Assembly: GCA_025531455.1 (NCBI GenBank)
Contig: JAMYHL010000005.1
Span: forward strand, 1,240,001-1,304,000
Source: Apiotrichum sp. Y4204
Lineage: Eukaryota > Basidiomycota > Tremellomycetes > Trichosporonales > Trichosporonaceae
DNA length: 64,000 bases
Direction: 5' to 3'
The notes under the pieces were generated by a model, which was not told the DNA's origin, made no database searches, and saw only the letters and a program-made list of their open reading frames with translations. How positions within the stretch are numbered: position 1 is the stretch's first letter; each line of letters begins with the position of its first letter. This document shows positions 44,401 to 55,614 of this stretch, piece after piece. The translations under genes were made by a program, and so were the position numbers.

Positions 44401-47400
44401 CCGAGGTCGAGAACAAGAACCGCAAAAACTATGCGGACGAAAAGTGGGAGCAGGAGGTGCGCGAGGAGCTGGCCAAGAAGAAGGCCACGACCGTCGCCAA
44501 GAACCTCTCCAAGGAGCAGAAGGCGCTTGTTGCCGCGCAGATGGCCAAGGAGGCGGATGTTCGCAAGCGCATTGCCCTCGTGCAGGCGCATCTCCGCCGC
44601 GGCCTCGAGCTCGTCGCTGCCCTCGCCGACTCGCGCGTCACCGCCGTCGAGAACAAGGTCGGAACCCTCTGCACCCTCCTTATCAAGAGCGTATTTGGCC
44701 CTGGCGCCTTCCTCGTTGACGACCGTGCATTCGAGGTGTTCATCAAGCTCAGCAGCCTCGCGTCCGAGCGTCTTGGCGAGTATCGCCGCCTCGCCGCCGC
44801 CTCTCTGCTTCTGAGCTACAATGCGCCGTTCGTCCCTGACGACTACCGCGGTGAGGAGGTTTGCGACCTCACGACGCGTATCCTCCACGAGATCAACTTT
44901 GTGGCTGCGTCGTCGCCCCTCGACCCGGCATCTTACACGCTCGTCAGCATGCTGATGAGCCGCATCGTCGCCCTCGGCGGCGTCGGCACGGAGTCGATCC
45001 AGAGCGAGCAGGCGCAGGAACAGTTCACCCTCGTGATCGCCATCATGGGCGCGTGTGTTGGAGAGTTCCAGAACGACAACTACCCCCGTCTCCAGACCAT
45101 CCGCGACCTTATCCAGATCATCGGTACCAACGCGCGTCTTGCAAAGGACGGCTCTGCCGCTCTCGCGGATCTCGGCAACGCCATCCGTGATGTCGCGACT
45201 CTGGACGAGATCAACGCCCTCATCAGCGGCACGCTCTCGGCCGAGTCGAACGTCCGTAACTCGGTCCTCCAGGCTCTCCAGCCTGTGGATATCACCGACC
45301 TCAACTACTCGGAGGAGCTGTTTATTGCTACCCACGATGCCGACGCGCAGAATGCCGCCCTCGCGGAGCACGTCTGGGAGGACAACGGTCTCGATGTCCC
45401 CGAGACGTACCTCGACACTCTCGCCGGTTACCTCACGCACTCGTCTGCGGCTGTCCGTGTCGGCACTACCGCCGCGCTGATTGACGCCGCCGAGCAGTTC
45501 CCGTCGCAGATTGAGCCCACCATCACCCGCCTCCAGGACATGTACATCGACAAGGCGCAACTCCTGCAGCCCGAGTTTGACCGCTTCGGCATGGTCATTC
45601 CCGAAACTGTCGATCGACCTGACCCGTGGGAGTCGCGCGTCGCGATTGCGTCGACGCTCGAAAAGCTCGCCCCGCTTATTCCCGACACGCTCGTCAACCC
45701 CGTCCTCGAATTCCTCATCAAGCGCGAGGCCCTCGGCGACAGGCACGAGGAGGTGCGTCGCACGATGCTCAACGCCGCGATTGCGATCGTCGAAGTGCAC
45801 GGCAGCAAGGACATTTCCGGCCTCATGGCCATGTTTGAGGGCCACCTCGCTGCCGCGTCCACGTCGCAGAGCAGCGACTACATCAAGGAGGCGACGGTTA
45901 TTCTCTTTGGCCGCCTCGCAGCGCACCTCGAGACCTCGGACGCGCGCGTCCCCAAGGTCGTCGACCGTCTGGTGGATGCGCTCAACACCCCGTCGGAGCT
46001 CGTCCAGTCTGCCGTTGCCGACTGTCTCCCGGCGCTCGTGTCCGGCATGGATGACGAGGTGGAGTATCTTGTCGACCGCCTCTTCTCGACTCTCACTACT
46101 GGCAAGTCGTATGCCGCCCGCCGTGGTGCCGCCTACGGTCTTGCCGGTGTCGTCAAGGGCCGTGGTCTGCGCTCGCTGAAGGAGTACGACCTTATGGACA
46201 AGCTCACGGAGGCTGCCGAGGACAAGGGCTCGTTTGAGGGCCGTGAGGGCGCGTGTCTCGCGTTTGAGACTCTGACTGCCACTCTTGGCCGTGTGTTTGA
46301 GCCGTACATTGTGTCCATCATCCCTCTCATGCTTACCCTCTTTGGCGACACCAACACGTACGTCCGCGAGGCGACGCAGTACGCAGCCAAGGTCATCATG
46401 TCCAAGATCTCGGGTCACTGTGTCAAGCTCATCCTCCCTACGCTCCTCGGCGGTCTCGACGAGAAGCAGTGGCGCACGAAAAAGGGCTCAATCGAGCTCC
46501 TCGGTTCGATGGCGTTCTGTGCCCCGCGCCAGCTTTCGCTTTCGCTTCCGACCATCATCCCGCACCTCACCGGCGTCATCAACGACTCGCACGCGCAGGT
46601 CAAGTCGGCTGCAAACAAGAGTCTCAAGGGCTTCGGCGAGGTCCTTAACAACCCCGAGGTCAAGGCCATCCAGGGCAAGCTCATGAAGGCGCTTGCCGAC
46701 CCGACCGCGAACATCAACAGCGCGCTTTCGGCCCTCCTCAAGACCACATTCGAGCACTACCTCGATGCGCCGTCGCTTGCGCTCGTCATGCCCATCATCG
46801 ACCGCGGCCTCCGCCAGCGCTCGTCCGAGACGAAGCGCAAGTCGGTCCAGATCGTCGGCAACATGGCGTCGCTTACCGAGGTTCGCGACCTCGTCCCGTA
46901 CCTCAACGAGCTCATGCCTCTTGTACATGAGGTCCTCGTCGACCCTGTTCCCGAGGCGCGTGCCACCGCCGCCAAGTCGCTCGGTACTCTTGTCGAGCGT
47001 CTCGGTGAGGTCAACTTCCCTGACCTTGTCAACCAGCTGCTCCAGACCCTGCGCTCCGACACCTCTGGTGTCGACCGCCAGGGTGCCGCCCAGGGTCTCT
47101 CGGAGGTGCTCTCCGGCCTCGGCATGGAACGCCTCGAGGGCCTCCTTCCCGATGTCATTGCCAGCACGGCCAGCCCCCGCCCGTACGTCCGCGAGGGCTT
47201 TATCTCGCTGCTCATCTACCTCCCCGCGACGTTTGGCCACCGCTTCGCGCCGCATCTCGCGCGCATCATTCCGCCGATCCTCAATGGTCTCGCCGACGAC
47301 TCGGAATTCGTCCGCGAGGCGTCCATGCGCGCAGGCAAGATGATCATCGCCAATTACAGCTCCAAGGCCATCGAGCTGCTGCTCCCCGAGCTCGAGAAGG

Positions 47401-49644
47401 GCATGCTCGACTCGTCGTGGCGTATCCGCCAGTCGTCCATCTCGCTTACCGGCGAGCTCCTCTACCGCGTCACTGGTATCAGCGGCAAGGTCGAGCTCGA
47501 GGAGGACGAGAGCGCCGGCCGCGGTGCCGACAACGCGCGCAAGGCGCTTCTCGAGGCGCTCGGTGCGGACCGCCGCGACCGCGTCCTTGCGACGCTGTAC
47601 ATTGTCCGCCAGGACGCCGTGTCCACCGTCCGCCAGTCGTCGATCCACATCTGGAAGGCGCTTGTTCAGAGTAAGTCCACGGGATGGAGATCAACTGCTG
47701 ACACTCCAGACACGCCGCGCACCACGCGCGAGATTCTCCCTGTGCTCATGCAGCTCCTCGTCGAGCTCCTCGGCTCAACGCACATGGACCAGCAGCAGGT
47801 GAGTGGAGACGCCGGATTATCACTGACCCCAGACTGCGTCGCGCACTGTCGGCGAGCTGTGCCGCAAGAACGGCGAGCGTATCGTCGGCGAGATTGTGCC
47901 AATCCTCGGCAACGCCATCAACTCGAACGACGCCCGCACCAAGGAGGGCGCGTGTCTCGCGTTCTCAGACGTCATGGAGGCTGCCTCCAAGGATGCGATC
48001 GAAAACCACGAGGAGGTCATCATCTCCTCTGTCCGTGGCGCCCTCGTCGACCCGTCGGCCGACGTGCGTGCCGCCGCGGCCCGCACGTTCGACTCGATGC
48101 AGCACTACATGGGCAACAAGGCTATCGACCAGACGATCCCGACCCTGCTCGAGGCGATGCGCGAGCCGGGCGAGAGCTCCGAGACGGCCCTCCAGGCACT
48201 GCGCGAGGTCATGAACGTCCGCGCCAACAGTGTCTTCCCCGCGCTCCTCCCGCAGCTCACCAAGCAGCCGATCACGGCGTTCAACGCGCGTGCCATCGGC
48301 TCGCTCGTGCGCGTCGCTGGCTCGGCCCTCAACCGCCGCATCGACACGCTCCTCACTGCGCTGGTCACCACGCTGGAGAAGAAGCCCGCCGAGGACGTCG
48401 AGGAGTCGATCAACGAGGCTATCGAGGCGCTCTGCGCCTCCGTCGAGGACTCGGACGGCGTGCACCTCCTTGAGATGCTGCTCATTGGCTGGGCAAAGGA
48501 TGTCAACTCTGTGCGCCGCATCACGGCGTGCAACGTCTTTAGCACGCTCTGCCAGGTCAGCGAGGCGGACACGGAGGAGTACCGCGTCGACTGGGTGCGT
48601 ATCCTCGTGTCGCTGTTCGACGACCCCGTCGAGGAGGTTGTCACTGCCGCATGGCAGGCGCTCGACCACTTTGTCAAGACTGTGGACAAGGACGATCTCC
48701 AGGATCTGGTGGTTCCCCTCCGCCGTGCCATCGAGGGCACTGGCGCCCCGGGGCGGACAGTCCCTGGTTTCTCGCTCCCGAAGGGCGCCCAGTCGGTTGT
48801 TCCTATCCTGCTGGCGGGTATCCTCTCCGGAACGCAGGAGCAGCGCGAGCAGGCCGCGCTGGGTATCGCCGACCTCGTTCAGCGTACCTCCGAGACGGCC
48901 ATCAAGCCGTACATTATCCAGCTTACTGGTCCCCTTATCCGTGTCATCTCTGGCCAGTCCATCTCGCCGCAGATCAAGGGTGCCATTCTCTTCACTCTCA
49001 CTGTGCTCCTCGAGCAGGTCCCCCAGCTCGTGCGCCCCTTCCACCCGCAGCTTACGCGCACGTTTGTCAAGAGCGCATCAGACCCCGCCGCGCTCTCGGT
49101 GCGCAACCGCGCAGCAGCCGGTCTCGGCGAGTTGATGAAGCACCAGCCGCGTGTCGACCCGCTCATCACCGAGCTGATCGGCGGCGTCCGCAGCGCAGAA
49201 AAGGACATTGCCCCGTCAGTGCTCAACGCCCTTGCGGCGGTGTGCTCCTCGGCAGGGAAGAACATTGGTGCGGCCGCCAAGACGTCCGTTATCGAGCTGG
49301 TCGAGGAGGCGTTCATGGGCGGACACACCGAGACGTACAACACGGCGATTGGCGCCGTGCTCGCCGGATTGGCAAAGCACGATGCCGAGACAATCCAGCC
49401 AGTGGTGGACACGTTCCTCGCGGCGCCCACACCGCCCGCGTCGCTCGTAAGTGTGTGTATCCTCGCGATCCTCGACGGCGCCCCCGACACGTTTGCGACG
49501 CTCGGCGCGAGCGAGGACATTGTGCGTAAAGTCCAGGCATCGGTCGGCAGCGATGTGGCGGCGATTGCGCGCCCGGCCCGCGAGGCGCGCGAGCTCCTCC
49601 GCCAGCTGCCGGCGTATGGCGACGTGCAGGGGATGCTAAGGTAG
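41479..49644 (+). CDS. GCN1: GCN1, translational activator of the Gcn2 eIF2-alpha kinase
   Basis: Giant HEAT-repeat protein that binds ribosomes with Gcn20 and passes the uncharged-tRNA signal to Gcn2. About 2,610 residues after removing about six short introns. The start MSAVDKVGAWSGR (41479) precedes a Ser/Asp-rich stretch, then REAEIDWEVVLPKIRPAL, which matches the family N-terminus. HEAT repeats run almost throughout. The eEF3-like core, with GGLDEKQWRTKKGSIELLGS (about residue 1,590) and HLTGVINDSHAQVKSAANKS, is the most diagnostic part. The C-terminal third (around 47.9-49.6 kb) carries the Gcn2-RWD-binding segment. Introns include 41834-41938 (105 nt) and one ending CTGACAGCAG (acceptor at 42172 or 42175). 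A 988-codon antisense frame is a codon-bias shadow. Confidence 0.96.
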
Positions 49645-50320
49645 ATAGTAGAGTTATGCATTCGATCTGGGCTAGGACAGAGTGAAGTGGAGAGGGGAGC
49701 TGGGCGGGGCGGCGTTGGACTGCTGTCTTCGAGGCTCAGATTAGATTGAAATGAAGCTTGTCTATTTCTTGGTATCAACTGATTAATCCAACTGCTGTTA
49801 CCGTTGGGACCTTGACCCCAGTCTTGGACGTTCAGACTTTGATATCACGTAGCTACTGGCACCAAATCCTTGCCCGTGGAAAGATAGTGGAGCTGGACGA
49901 TCTGACGGGGATACATTTCCGAGTACATCAGTCGTGCAGAGGGTTGTGGCCGTTATGGATGCTGTCGGCAGGTCCAATCCGTCATATCCCATAAAGTATG
50001 TTCCACCGGCGGCCATTCGCGGCAAGATTGCAAGCCCTCGCAAATCCGCGGTCCGCAATATGAATCCATCACGCTACACGGGCACTACACTACGGCTGGC
50101 TGCGCCAGCAGAGAGAACGGACAGGGAAAAGTGGGGCATTACTGGGTGAGGTGTGATACTAGAACGCGGCGTGTCGGGGTATGAACAGGACAGGACAAGA
50201 CTGCTAAAGCGGACAGGACACTATGGTGTACGGTGTATGTATATCTGTGGCCGGGGTATGGCGGTGAGAGGGAGGGGGGTATATCGCGCGCGGCATCGAG
50301 CTGCGGCCGTGTCCCACGCT
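49645..50320. other. Convergent intergenic region GCN1 / Pal1 locus
   Basis: Stretch of 676 bases, AT-richer than the flanks, probably both 3' UTRs. No gene, RNA or strong repeat was seen. Confidence 0.45.
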
Positions 50321-50821
50321 CTATGCCTTGACGACCCGGTCCTTGATCTTCTTGACGACGCTCGTCTTGCGCTTCATCTGCGTGGGCGGCAGCTCGTCGT
50401 GCCCCGGCTGGCTGCCACGGCGGTGGCGCACAAGGTCGTCAAAGTCGGGCATGACGGGTCCGACGGGGTGGCGAAGCGACGGCCGGCGGAACATGCCGCC
50501 CTCGTTCGAAGGCTGCGGCTCGGGCGCGAGCTCCTCGGCGTAGTCCTGCGTCCGGACGGCGGGCAGCTCCTTGTTCGTCGGCGAGTCCTTCTTCGGCGTC
50601 GTGTTGAAGTTCATGTAACCCGGCGAGGTGGGCATGTTGGTCGGTGAGCTCGGGCCCGCGTTCAAGCCCGGCGACACCGCTGCGGATCCAGGCGCCGAAC
50701 CGCCAGTGCGCGGCGAGCGGGTCCCAAGCCGCAACGTCTCGGTCGGTGGCATGGGCGGGTATTCGCCCCTCGGAGAGTACTTTCCTGGTGATCCGGAACG
50801 CTTGTCCGAACCGTCACCGCG
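50321..50821 (-). CDS. Additional 3' coding block of the Pal1 locus (alternative C-terminal exon or separate small gene)
   Basis: Clear coding composition for 166 residues after a good acceptor (GCTGAC...CCAG just before 50821). It is Ser/Pro-rich, with GGMFRRPSLRHPVGP and a basic end MKRKTSVVKKIKDRVVKA. That end echoes VKRTKSLMQKLKSMV in the main Pal1 protein. If a GTGAGC donor at 51240 in the last Pal1 exon is used, the exons join in phase (codon boundary on both sides). This would replace the PPPLPPKKP terminus. It could also be an independent gene whose start I cannot place. Confidence 0.55.
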   Translation of the reverse strand, partial: RGDGSDKRSGSPGKYSPRGEYPPMPPTETLRLGTRSPRTGGSAPGSAAVSPGLNAGPSSPTNMPTSPGYMNFNTTPKKDSPTNKELPAVRTQDYAEELAPEPQPSNEGGMFRRPSLRHPVGPVMPDFDDLVRHRRGSQPGHDELPPTQMKRKTSVVKKIKDRVVKA

Positions 50822-51033
50822 CTGGTTGGCGTCAGCCCACTGCAAGTCGACGTGGGCAGCCCGCCAGGGCCAGCCTCGTAGTCTGTGCTTTTGCCCGTGC
50901 TCGTCATGTCCGTGTCCGTGTCCGATCTGTCCTGGTCGTGGCCGAGGCCGTACCAAATGTCACGGTGGGTGCCCAGCCCTGTTGTATCCAGCCTCATTCC
51001 CATATCTTTTCTACCCCATCCCCTTTCTTCTTC

Positions 51034-53195
51034 CTACGGCTTCTTGGGTGGCAGGGGAGGAGGTTCGGCGCCGAGCGGGAACCCGACACTGGGCCCACCC
51101 GTTATAGCTGCGTCGAGAGACCCCGTCGCGCGGCGACCGTTTCGTGCTGCAGCTGGGGCAGTTTCCGCACTCGCACCTGGCACCATCACCTCTTCTTCCG
51201 CTTCCTCCAGGACTGGCGCGTCGAGCCAGCCCGGGCTCACAGGCGGCATGGGACGCCTGGCGTCGACGGCGGACATGGACACGGACCGTTCATGCTTCGG
51301 CTCCTCAGACTTTTGACGCACCATGGATTTGAGTTTCTGCATCAAGCTCTTGGTGCGCTTGACGCCGCCGCCGGGGCGCTGCAGCCGGCCCTCGTCGGGT
51401 GTCGGCGGGAGGACGGCCTCGTCTGGTGTCGTGGGCTTGCCACCGAGACCCAGCCGGAGACCTGGCGACCGCGGACCGCGGGTGAAGTCAAAGTGGTCCT
51501 GAACTGCAAGGTCAGCACAGGCACCGCCCATGTGATGCGCACTGTCCATTGTCTCATTGCGTGGGGACGAGCCAAAGTCCTCAAACGGTTCGGCTGACGT
51601 GTTAGTTGGAAGTTGGGCGTTTTTGTGTGGTTACTTACGGGTGTCAATACCCCAGGCAGCCTGGAGCGCGCGGTGCTTGTCCTCACGTGCACGCCTCCGG
51701 TGAGCCTCCTCGTCATCGGGGTCCTCCTCAAGGGCGGCATCCTCGGGGAAGTAGCCTCCAGTCGCCGGCATGCTCGTCGAGTACTGCCCACTGAGGCCGC
51801 CGGACGTGCGGCGGTGGGAGCCAATGGCGCGTGCTGCCGAGGCAGAACCGCGGCGTACCTCTGTCTTTTCGCCAGCCAATTGGGCGACAGCGGGGCCCGT
51901 GCGAGTACCAGTACCAGGCGTGGAGGGCGAGCCGGCACGGAATGCCTGCATGGGCGCCTTGGTGCTGTTGAGGTTGCGTGACGGCGCGGCGGCATCATAT
52001 GGGCCGGAGCTGGGGTTAGAGGTATATAATGAGGATCGAGGACGCAGGAAGACTCACTGGTGCCACACTGGGAATGTCAGCAAACGTGTCACACAGTGGC
52101 TCTCTGATGCACTCACTAGCACTGCCAAGACCGGTTGGGTCCCAGGTGTCAATCACGTCGGCGTGGCGGCTGCCCAGCTTGTCGATCGACTCCTTTGTCT
52201 GGCCCTGTGCGAGTTGCCGACGCTCGCGGCGCTCGCGACGGGCCTTGTCCTTGGACTCGCGACTGTCTGACGGGCGGCGGGTAGACGTCTTGCCCTCATC
52301 GACAGTGAGGAGGTTTGGGGGAGCGCTGCGGATTCGGTAGTGGCGGACATTCATTGCGAAGAGGGTAGTGTCAGCATGTGGGGAAGCAGAAGCGGGATAG
52401 AAGGGAAGGAAAGTAACAAGGGAAGAAGAAGCGGGCATTGTGGTTGTCTGGGGCACAAGTATTCGAGCAAGTACTGCCAGCAGGGTCCAGTGGCGATGGC
52501 AAGACCCAGCGCGACGATGGCAACAGTCGCCCATAAGCCTGGGGCGACCGTGCTCTGCGCTTGGGGCCTGTTTCTCCCTGTTGCACCCCCGGTTGGGGGC
52601 TGCCGGCGCCACCATTCTGGCCAAGTAGATGACAAGGGGCTGGATTCGGGTCATGAAAACTGCATTCTGCGGTCTGTTGCCGTTCCGGAGCATGTAGACC
52701 TGTTTACCTCCAACACGAGTGTCGGGAGTAGAGAGCACACTGCACATTCCAGGATCGTGGAGTTTCGATCTCCGCGGATGCTCGTGACGGCATGGCACAA
52801 CACGCATGATGCAGGGCGCAGATGACAATCTGGTGACAGATCGTGGAGCGTTGCCTGCGGAGTGTTGGGACGGAGAGAGCTGTGTAGCAGACCGCGACGT
52901 AGAACGCGACGCACAACACTCGGCTTCTCTTCGGACCAGTCTCCAACGCGACATGTAGAGGCAGCTGGGCACTCTCTATGCCCATTTCTTTCCCGCCCCG
53001 ACTCTATACTCACTGCTTGCCGTCGACCCTGCTGTTCGCCTCGTCAAAGGGGTTCTCGACGCGCGGCTTGCGCGAGCGCTGAATCTCGTCGTTGTGCGTA
53101 CTGGACGGCACGGGCTGGGACGTGCCGTTCTTGTTGATGTGGACGACGTCGCGGACTGCGTTCGCGAGGTCCTGGTTCACGTCGGGCCGCGCCAT
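51034..53195 (-). CDS. Pal1-family cell-morphology / endocytic protein
   Basis: Exons 53195-53014, 52325-52117, 52067-52058 (10 nt), 52009-51639 and 51593-51034 join in frame and give 443 residues. The family core is DVIDTWDPTGLGSA followed by MWHHSGPYDAAAPSRN, and the latter is assembled across the microexon. The first exon holds an NPF motif (VENPFDEANS), the kind bound by EH-domain endocytic proteins such as Ede1, which supports it as the true N-terminus. Downstream are GIDTPEPFEDFG, a basic RTKSLMQKLKSMV patch and a proline-rich end PPPLPPKKP before TAG. Pal1 proteins sit at cortical sites and early endocytic coats. A downstream ATG at 52354 (MNVRHYRIR) could give a shorter form without the 688-nt first intron. 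Confidence 0.87.
52058..52067 (-). other. 10-nt microexon of the Pal1 gene
   Basis: The coding strand reads TGTGGCACCA, flanked by a CCCAG acceptor and a GTGAGTC donor. The introns are 49 nt (52068-52116) and 48 nt (52010-52057). Inclusion restores the frame and the conserved M-W-H-H-S-G-P-Y segment; skipping shifts the frame. Confidence 0.88.
52326..53013 (-). other. Long (688 nt) first intron of the Pal1 gene, or alternative promoter region
   Basis: GTGAGT donor at 53013 and a CCGCAG acceptor at 52326. The phases match (AAG CA + C GCT). No conserved coding segment was found inside. An in-frame ATG at 52354 lies just before the acceptor, so part of it could act as a promoter. Confidence 0.6.
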
Positions 53196-53875
53196 GGTGT
53201 GCGGGGAAGGTGAGGGTGTGGGTGGATGTAAGGTGGGTCGAGATTAGTATCGCGGTGCCGGGAGGCGACGCGTGGAGAGATGGAGATGGCGACGCGAGAC
53301 ACGATCCGGGGTGGATGGATGCGTGCGGGCAACACACGGGTGAGTGGAGCCAGCGCGTGTTGGCAGTTTCCCGGGGTTTGGATGGACCGTGACAGACACG
53401 ATACGTGGGGCGGGGACGGGGAAGGTCTTGGTGGAGAAGGGTGTGCAGTTGGTTGGTGGAGATGAGATGCACGCTGTTGTGAGTGGTAAATGGATGAGGC
53501 GGGGGCCGGTGGCGGGGGCGGCGGAGGGGCGGTGAGGGCAGACACGTGTGAGAGCGCGTGTGTGTGTTGATGGGGAGTGGAGGGAGATGGGTGGTGATGA
53601 GAGGGAGATGGATGGCGAGCAGGAGGTTTGTCGCTGCGTTGGCCTGGTATGGGTTTGTGGTCGCGAGGTGGATGGATGGACGGACGGGACGGGGGGTGCC
53701 CGTGTGGCTCGGGTGTGTGGCCCGTGTGGCCCGTGTGGTACAGTGGTACGGTGGGTGGTGTCACAAAAGGGATCTGGCTGCGGCTGGTCCACTCAGGTGG
53801 GGGAAGGAGGGAAGACACGATGCCACGGTGGGGAAGGAGAGGGAAGGCAAAGGAAGGTGAGGAAGGTGGTTGTCA

Positions 53876-53907
<32 letters not shown>
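53876..53907 (+). repeat. Homopolymer run of 32 G
   Basis: Counted directly. It continues into GGAAGG-type G-rich sequence to about 53950, so the plus strand has strong G-quadruplex potential. Confidence 0.95.
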
Positions 53908-53908
<1 letters not shown>

Positions 53909-54791
53909 AGGGAAAGGAAGGGGGAAGGGGGGAAGGAGAGGGGGGGAGGGAAGGCAAAAGGAGAAAAAGGGCGCAGCAGGTGTGAGACTGGGGCCGGGGA
54001 AGGGGGAAGATGCATGCAGTAGGCTGGCTGGCTGGACGGAGGACAGACAGTGTGGGGGGAAGAGGGGGCAGCACAACGAGCAAAGTAGTAGCACAGTAGT
54101 AGTGCGGGGAACAGAGGACGCGCATGAAGCCGGTCTACTCCGTCGCCGAAGTCTGCGCCGGGTGGTGAATTCTCTCTTCTAGCTCCTCTCTTGCTGCGCG
54201 TCGTGAGAAGGATGAAAATGCGTGACCAACAGACTGCTGAGCTGCTGCGCTACTGCTGCGCCGAGTGACAGGTGGGCCGAGCATGGGTACCTTTTGGCCT
54301 TTTTGGGTGGCCTGGGTGGCGTACTGGGTACTGGGTGGTGGAGGGGCTTATCTAGTTTGACCTGGGCTCCAAATCGAAGCTAATAGACCAAACTAGACTG
54401 ATGGGGATCCCATTACTACTACTGAGATTTTTCTTCTGTGGCCCATTAGGAAATTATCACTTCGATCATCCACTGTGGGTGCCCCATATTGGCATGGTTC
54501 CGAACCTGAGAGCCACCTTGATTCCCTGGACCAGACCCCTGTGTGCCCCTTTGAAAAAGGGCTAAATACTCCCGTCATTTATCAGTTTAGCAGATTTTCA
54601 GTGTCACAGTGTCCGTTCGCGCTGTGTTGCGTACATTGCCTGTGGTTCCTGTTAATTCTGTTGTATGGTGCCCAGATCGTGCCCAGATCGTGCCCATATC
54701 GTGATATCGTGGTGGTACGTGAGTGCTGAGCTGTTGTGATGCGCGATGCTCTGGCACTGGAGTCTGTACTTGTACTGCACAGACTGCACCC

Positions 54792-54832
54792 GTCGCGACG
54801 CGCTCAACACACTCAACGGGTCGCGTCGCGAC
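54792..54832. repeat. Perfect 11-bp inverted repeat (hairpin)
   Basis: Arms GTCGCGACGCG and CGCGTCGCGAC are separated by 19 bases. It lies in the gene-free region upstream of Pal1. Confidence 0.9.
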
Positions 54833-55614
54833 CTTGACATCAACTCTTCCAGAGATGGCAGGCAGCTCACTGCCAGTAATGCTATTTCGAGCAGACACGC
54901 CAAGGAATTAGGAAAAGACCTTACCCGCCGTTCGCCTATGCCATTCCGATAGCTTCTATTCACCAGCTAGCCACTAGCGCTTTTCATGGCAGCGTTTCAT
55001 CCCTCTCCTGCTTCCTGACCAGGGCAGGAGACAGGAGACAAAGTGCGGGACACAGAAAAACAGGGGACAGAAAGAGCGAGCCGGCTAGTGAAGAGGCGTA
55101 TGACAGCCATCCGCACAGGTGTCCACGACCCGTACGGTGGACGCGCTTCGGCGCTTCGGCGCATCGATGCATCGGGGCATCGGCTCGGTGCTCCGGCGTA
55201 GAGTCCGATAGAGTGGAGGTTCGCATGCCCAATTACTACCAGATGACAGGTTTGGTGACAGTCGTGAAGGATCTGAGACGCGTGAAAGGATGTTTTTGAG
55301 ATGTACTGTAGCTCCTTGTTGCATGTGTCAAACGGGGTGTGTCAGAGAGGTGTTAGTCTTTATATGAGATACAATCCCCGCTCAGTCTGGAGTTCCGAAC
55401 TGGACCTCAGAGCCCGGCGTTGAATCGTTCACGCGATGGCGTCGTGGGCTCTGCATGTGCATTGTTCGGCCCCACGACCATCATTACTTTCCGCGTTGCT
55501 CATCGCGCTCATCGCGTGCCGCGGCCGTCTGGTCATTGCTGCCCGCCAGCTACCTTCGCCCGCGCGCTCACCTCGCCTGAGCCGCAGCCCCGTGCCCTGA
55601 TACACCACTGCATG

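Larger units (their letters stand above)
53196..55614. other. 2.4-kb intergenic region upstream of Pal1 (G32 run, inverted repeats)
   Basis: The Pal1-proximal part is strongly purine-rich on the plus strand, that is, CT-rich on the Pal1 strand: a long leader/promoter. It includes an uninterrupted run of 32 G at 53876-53907. Further left are a 9-bp inverted repeat (54351-54359 / 54389-54397), tandem CAGATCGTGCC units (about 54673-54700), a perfect 11-bp inverted repeat (54792-54802 / 54822-54832) and GCTTCGGC / GCATCG repeats (about 55143-55185). No gene was supported on either strand. Confidence 0.55.

Noticed and set aside
43452..46418. 988-codon open frame antisense to GCN1
   Set aside because: Long antisense frames are expected with GC-rich third positions. 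The translation is repetitive (Leu/Val/Arg/His-rich) with no domain, while the sense strand is unmistakably GCN1.
54488..54512. Second possible tRNA B-box (GGTTCGGAACC on minus strand)
   Set aside because: Loop does not fit TTCGANT and no cloverleaf can be drawn.
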